Assembly: GCA_964447525.1 (NCBI GenBank)
Contig: CAYUSU010000035.1
Coordinates: 1 to 13,954, forward strand
Reading direction: 5' to 3'
DNA from: JAFGDH01 sp964447525
GTDB taxonomy: Archaea > Aenigmatarchaeota > Aenigmatarchaeia > QMZP01 > QMZT01
Length of the DNA stretch: 13,954 bases
The translations under genes and the position numbers were made by a program. Numbering within the stretch: the first letter of the stretch is position 1; each line of letters starts with the position of its first letter. Shown here one piece after another: positions 13,033 through 13,954 of the stretch. The notes below the pieces were generated by a model that had not been told where the DNA came from, did no database searches, and saw only the letters and a program-made list of their open reading frames with translations.

Positions 13033-13839
13033 TTATTTAACCCATTTTTTCAGTCCGTCCGAATCATTTTTTCCCAATTCTATTATCTGGCCGTCCCTCG
13101 CCGCTATCGTTTGGATGCCGGTCTCTTCTTCAATCCATTTTGCTTCGGTAAAAGGATTATTCCTGATCATGTACATCCCGAATGCCGTTAGTATGGCAAG
13201 TTTTGGTTTCGTGAGACTGATGAGTTTTTTAGCTCCCGGTGAATTCATATGGTGAGGCCATTTGTTTCCGCGCGGGCGGAGGACATTGAGAATCAGAACA
13301 TCACATCCTTGAAAGTGCTTCTCCTGACCCTCGTAATACTCCCCGTCTCCCGCGTATCCTATCTTTTTCGATCCCTCGAACACGAATCCGTAGCAGTCGT
13401 CATCGCCGTGGTTTGTGGGGACGGCCGTAACCTTGACTTTCCCTATATTGGCCGATTCGCCTGCTTTCAACGTTTCTATCCGTTCGGGAAGATCTGCATG
13501 GAATGGTGATAGAATGCGCCGGTGTTTTTCATTCCCTTCCATAAGATGTTTGTTACCGATTACCGTCCCTTTCTTTTCCCGGGTTCCGTTCGTCATGCTC
13601 TCGATCACCACCTCAGCGTCTGTCGAATGGTCCGGATGTCCGTGGGAAATCACGATACCGGTCAGCTTCCTGAGGTTCACGTGGTGTTCCTTCGCCCTCA
13701 CGAGCGATCCCGGTCCCGGGTCCACATGTATCGTTTCCCCGTCCATCTCTATCACAAAACCGCCGGTTCCCCTGGCTTGGATCATCATGGCTATCCTCCC
13801 GCCGGCCGTCCCGAGAAAAGTGATCTTCATCTTACCCAT
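13033..13839 (-). CDS. Metallo-beta-lactamase-fold hydrolase
   Basis: This is a soluble di-metal hydrolase of the MBL superfamily; the substrate is unknown. Metal ligands are visible in order: HGHPDH (66-71), His144 (PTNHGDDDCYG), Asp165 (GYAGDGEYY) and a late His in PHHMNSPGA (197 or 198). The opening MKITFLGTAGGR, then RGTGGFVIEMDG and VDPGPGSLVRAK, recalls a conserved archaeal MBL family of unassigned function, related in layout to RNase Z-like enzymes. I would not call it RNase Z, since its exosite arm is absent. The start could be the ATG at 13839 or at 13830 (MKITFLG); the first fits the TATA-like box 23-30 bases upstream. The Ntn-hydrolase gene follows on the same strand. Confidence 0.85.
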   Translation of the reverse strand: MGKMKITFLGTAGGRIAMMIQARGTGGFVIEMDGETIHVDPGPGSLVRAKEHHVNLRKLTGIVISHGHPDHSTDAEVVIESMTNGTREKKGTVIGNKHLMEGNEKHRRILSPFHADLPERIETLKAGESANIGKVKVTAVPTNHGDDDCYGFVFEGSKKIGYAGDGEYYEGQEKHFQGCDVLILNVLRPRGNKWPHHMNSPGAKKLISLTKPKLAILTAFGMYMIRNNPFTEAKWIEEETGIQTIAARDGQIIELGKNDSDGLKKWVK

Positions 13840-13859
13840 TTGGATCTGTTATTAATAAT

Positions 13860-13871
13860 AATTTTTAAGAT
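13860..13871. promoter_or_regulatory. Single TATA-like box between divergent genes
   Basis: AATTTTTAAGAT is the only good A/T box in the 51-base gap. It lies 20-31 bases before the plus-strand ATG at 13891 and about 21-32 bases before the minus-strand ATG at 13839, where it reads ATCTTAAAAATT. It could therefore serve both leaderless genes. Confidence 0.45.
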
Positions 13872-13890
13872 ATGAAAACAAACGGTTTGT

Positions 13891-13954
13891 ATGAAAAACA
13901 AAGACATCATTCTGAAGTACTCCCTGCAGAACGCGATATTCTATAAGGGCAAGG
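13891..13954 (+). CDS. gltX: Glutamyl-tRNA synthetase, archaeal type (5' end only)
   Basis: Only 21 codons lie inside the window. They read MKNKDIILKYSLQN then AIFYKGK. Archaeal GluRS (which charges tRNA-Glu and, in most archaea, also tRNA-Gln for later amidation) characteristically starts with a short helix and 'KYALQNA..Y.GKA', and this matches that pattern closely. No catalytic motif is reached before the window ends, so the call rests on this N-terminal signature. An ATG at 13872 is out of frame. The TATA-like box 20-31 bases upstream supports the ATG at 13891. Confidence 0.75.
   Translation, partial: MKNKDIILKYSLQNAIFYKGK

Overview
The window is archaeal chromosome. Archaeal-type information-processing genes fill most of it: aIF2-beta, aIF5B, a GINS subunit, ribosomal protein uL11 with the archaeal motifs, EF-1alpha, an archaeal-type ValRS and the start of an archaeal-type GluRS. 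Many start codons have an A/T-rich TATA-like box about 22-33 bases upstream and no Shine-Dalgarno, which is the pattern of leaderless archaeal transcripts. A membrane protein carrying a 'CSDG..N..E.GVDCGG.C' motif, together with compact gene packing, recalls uncultured DPANN lineages such as Aenigmarchaeota or Woesearchaeota. That placement is an inference, not shown by the sequence.

Layout. 1-2167 (minus): aIF5B, then aIF2-beta (3' end cut off by the window edge). 2168-2333 is a divergent control region with a hairpin in the aIF5B leader. 2334-3598 (plus): a small orphan gene, the GINS replication factor, and a second small orphan gene just behind it. 3641-8660 (minus): uL11, EF-1alpha, a secreted cysteine-rich membrane protein and ValRS, each with its own promoter-like sequence. 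8758-9681 (plus): a presenilin/SPP-type intramembrane aspartyl protease, convergent with an orphan gene (9686-10057, minus). 10148-12366: a sugar-1-phosphate nucleotidyltransferase and a left-handed beta-helix acyltransferase-like protein, both plus. They look like the two halves of a GlmU-type enzyme, separated by an opposite-strand Tat-signal protein whose end overlaps the nucleotidyltransferase. 12363-13839 (minus): a metallo-beta-lactamase-fold hydrolase followed by a divergent proteasome-beta-like Ntn-hydrolase. 13891-end (plus): the start of GluRS. It is divergent from the hydrolase gene, and one TATA-like box lies between them.

Themes. The minus-strand left half supplies translation initiation, elongation and tRNA charging. 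The right half combines cell-envelope or sugar-nucleotide genes with possible proteolysis genes. The most unusual object is the proteasome-beta-like protein at 12363-13001. It keeps a Thr directly after Met, plus Asp and Lys at the proteasome spacing, but appears to lack the conserved Asp of the 'RD..S' motif. No RNA genes, CRISPR arrays or insertion sequences were seen. No stretch over about 170 bases lacks a gene.
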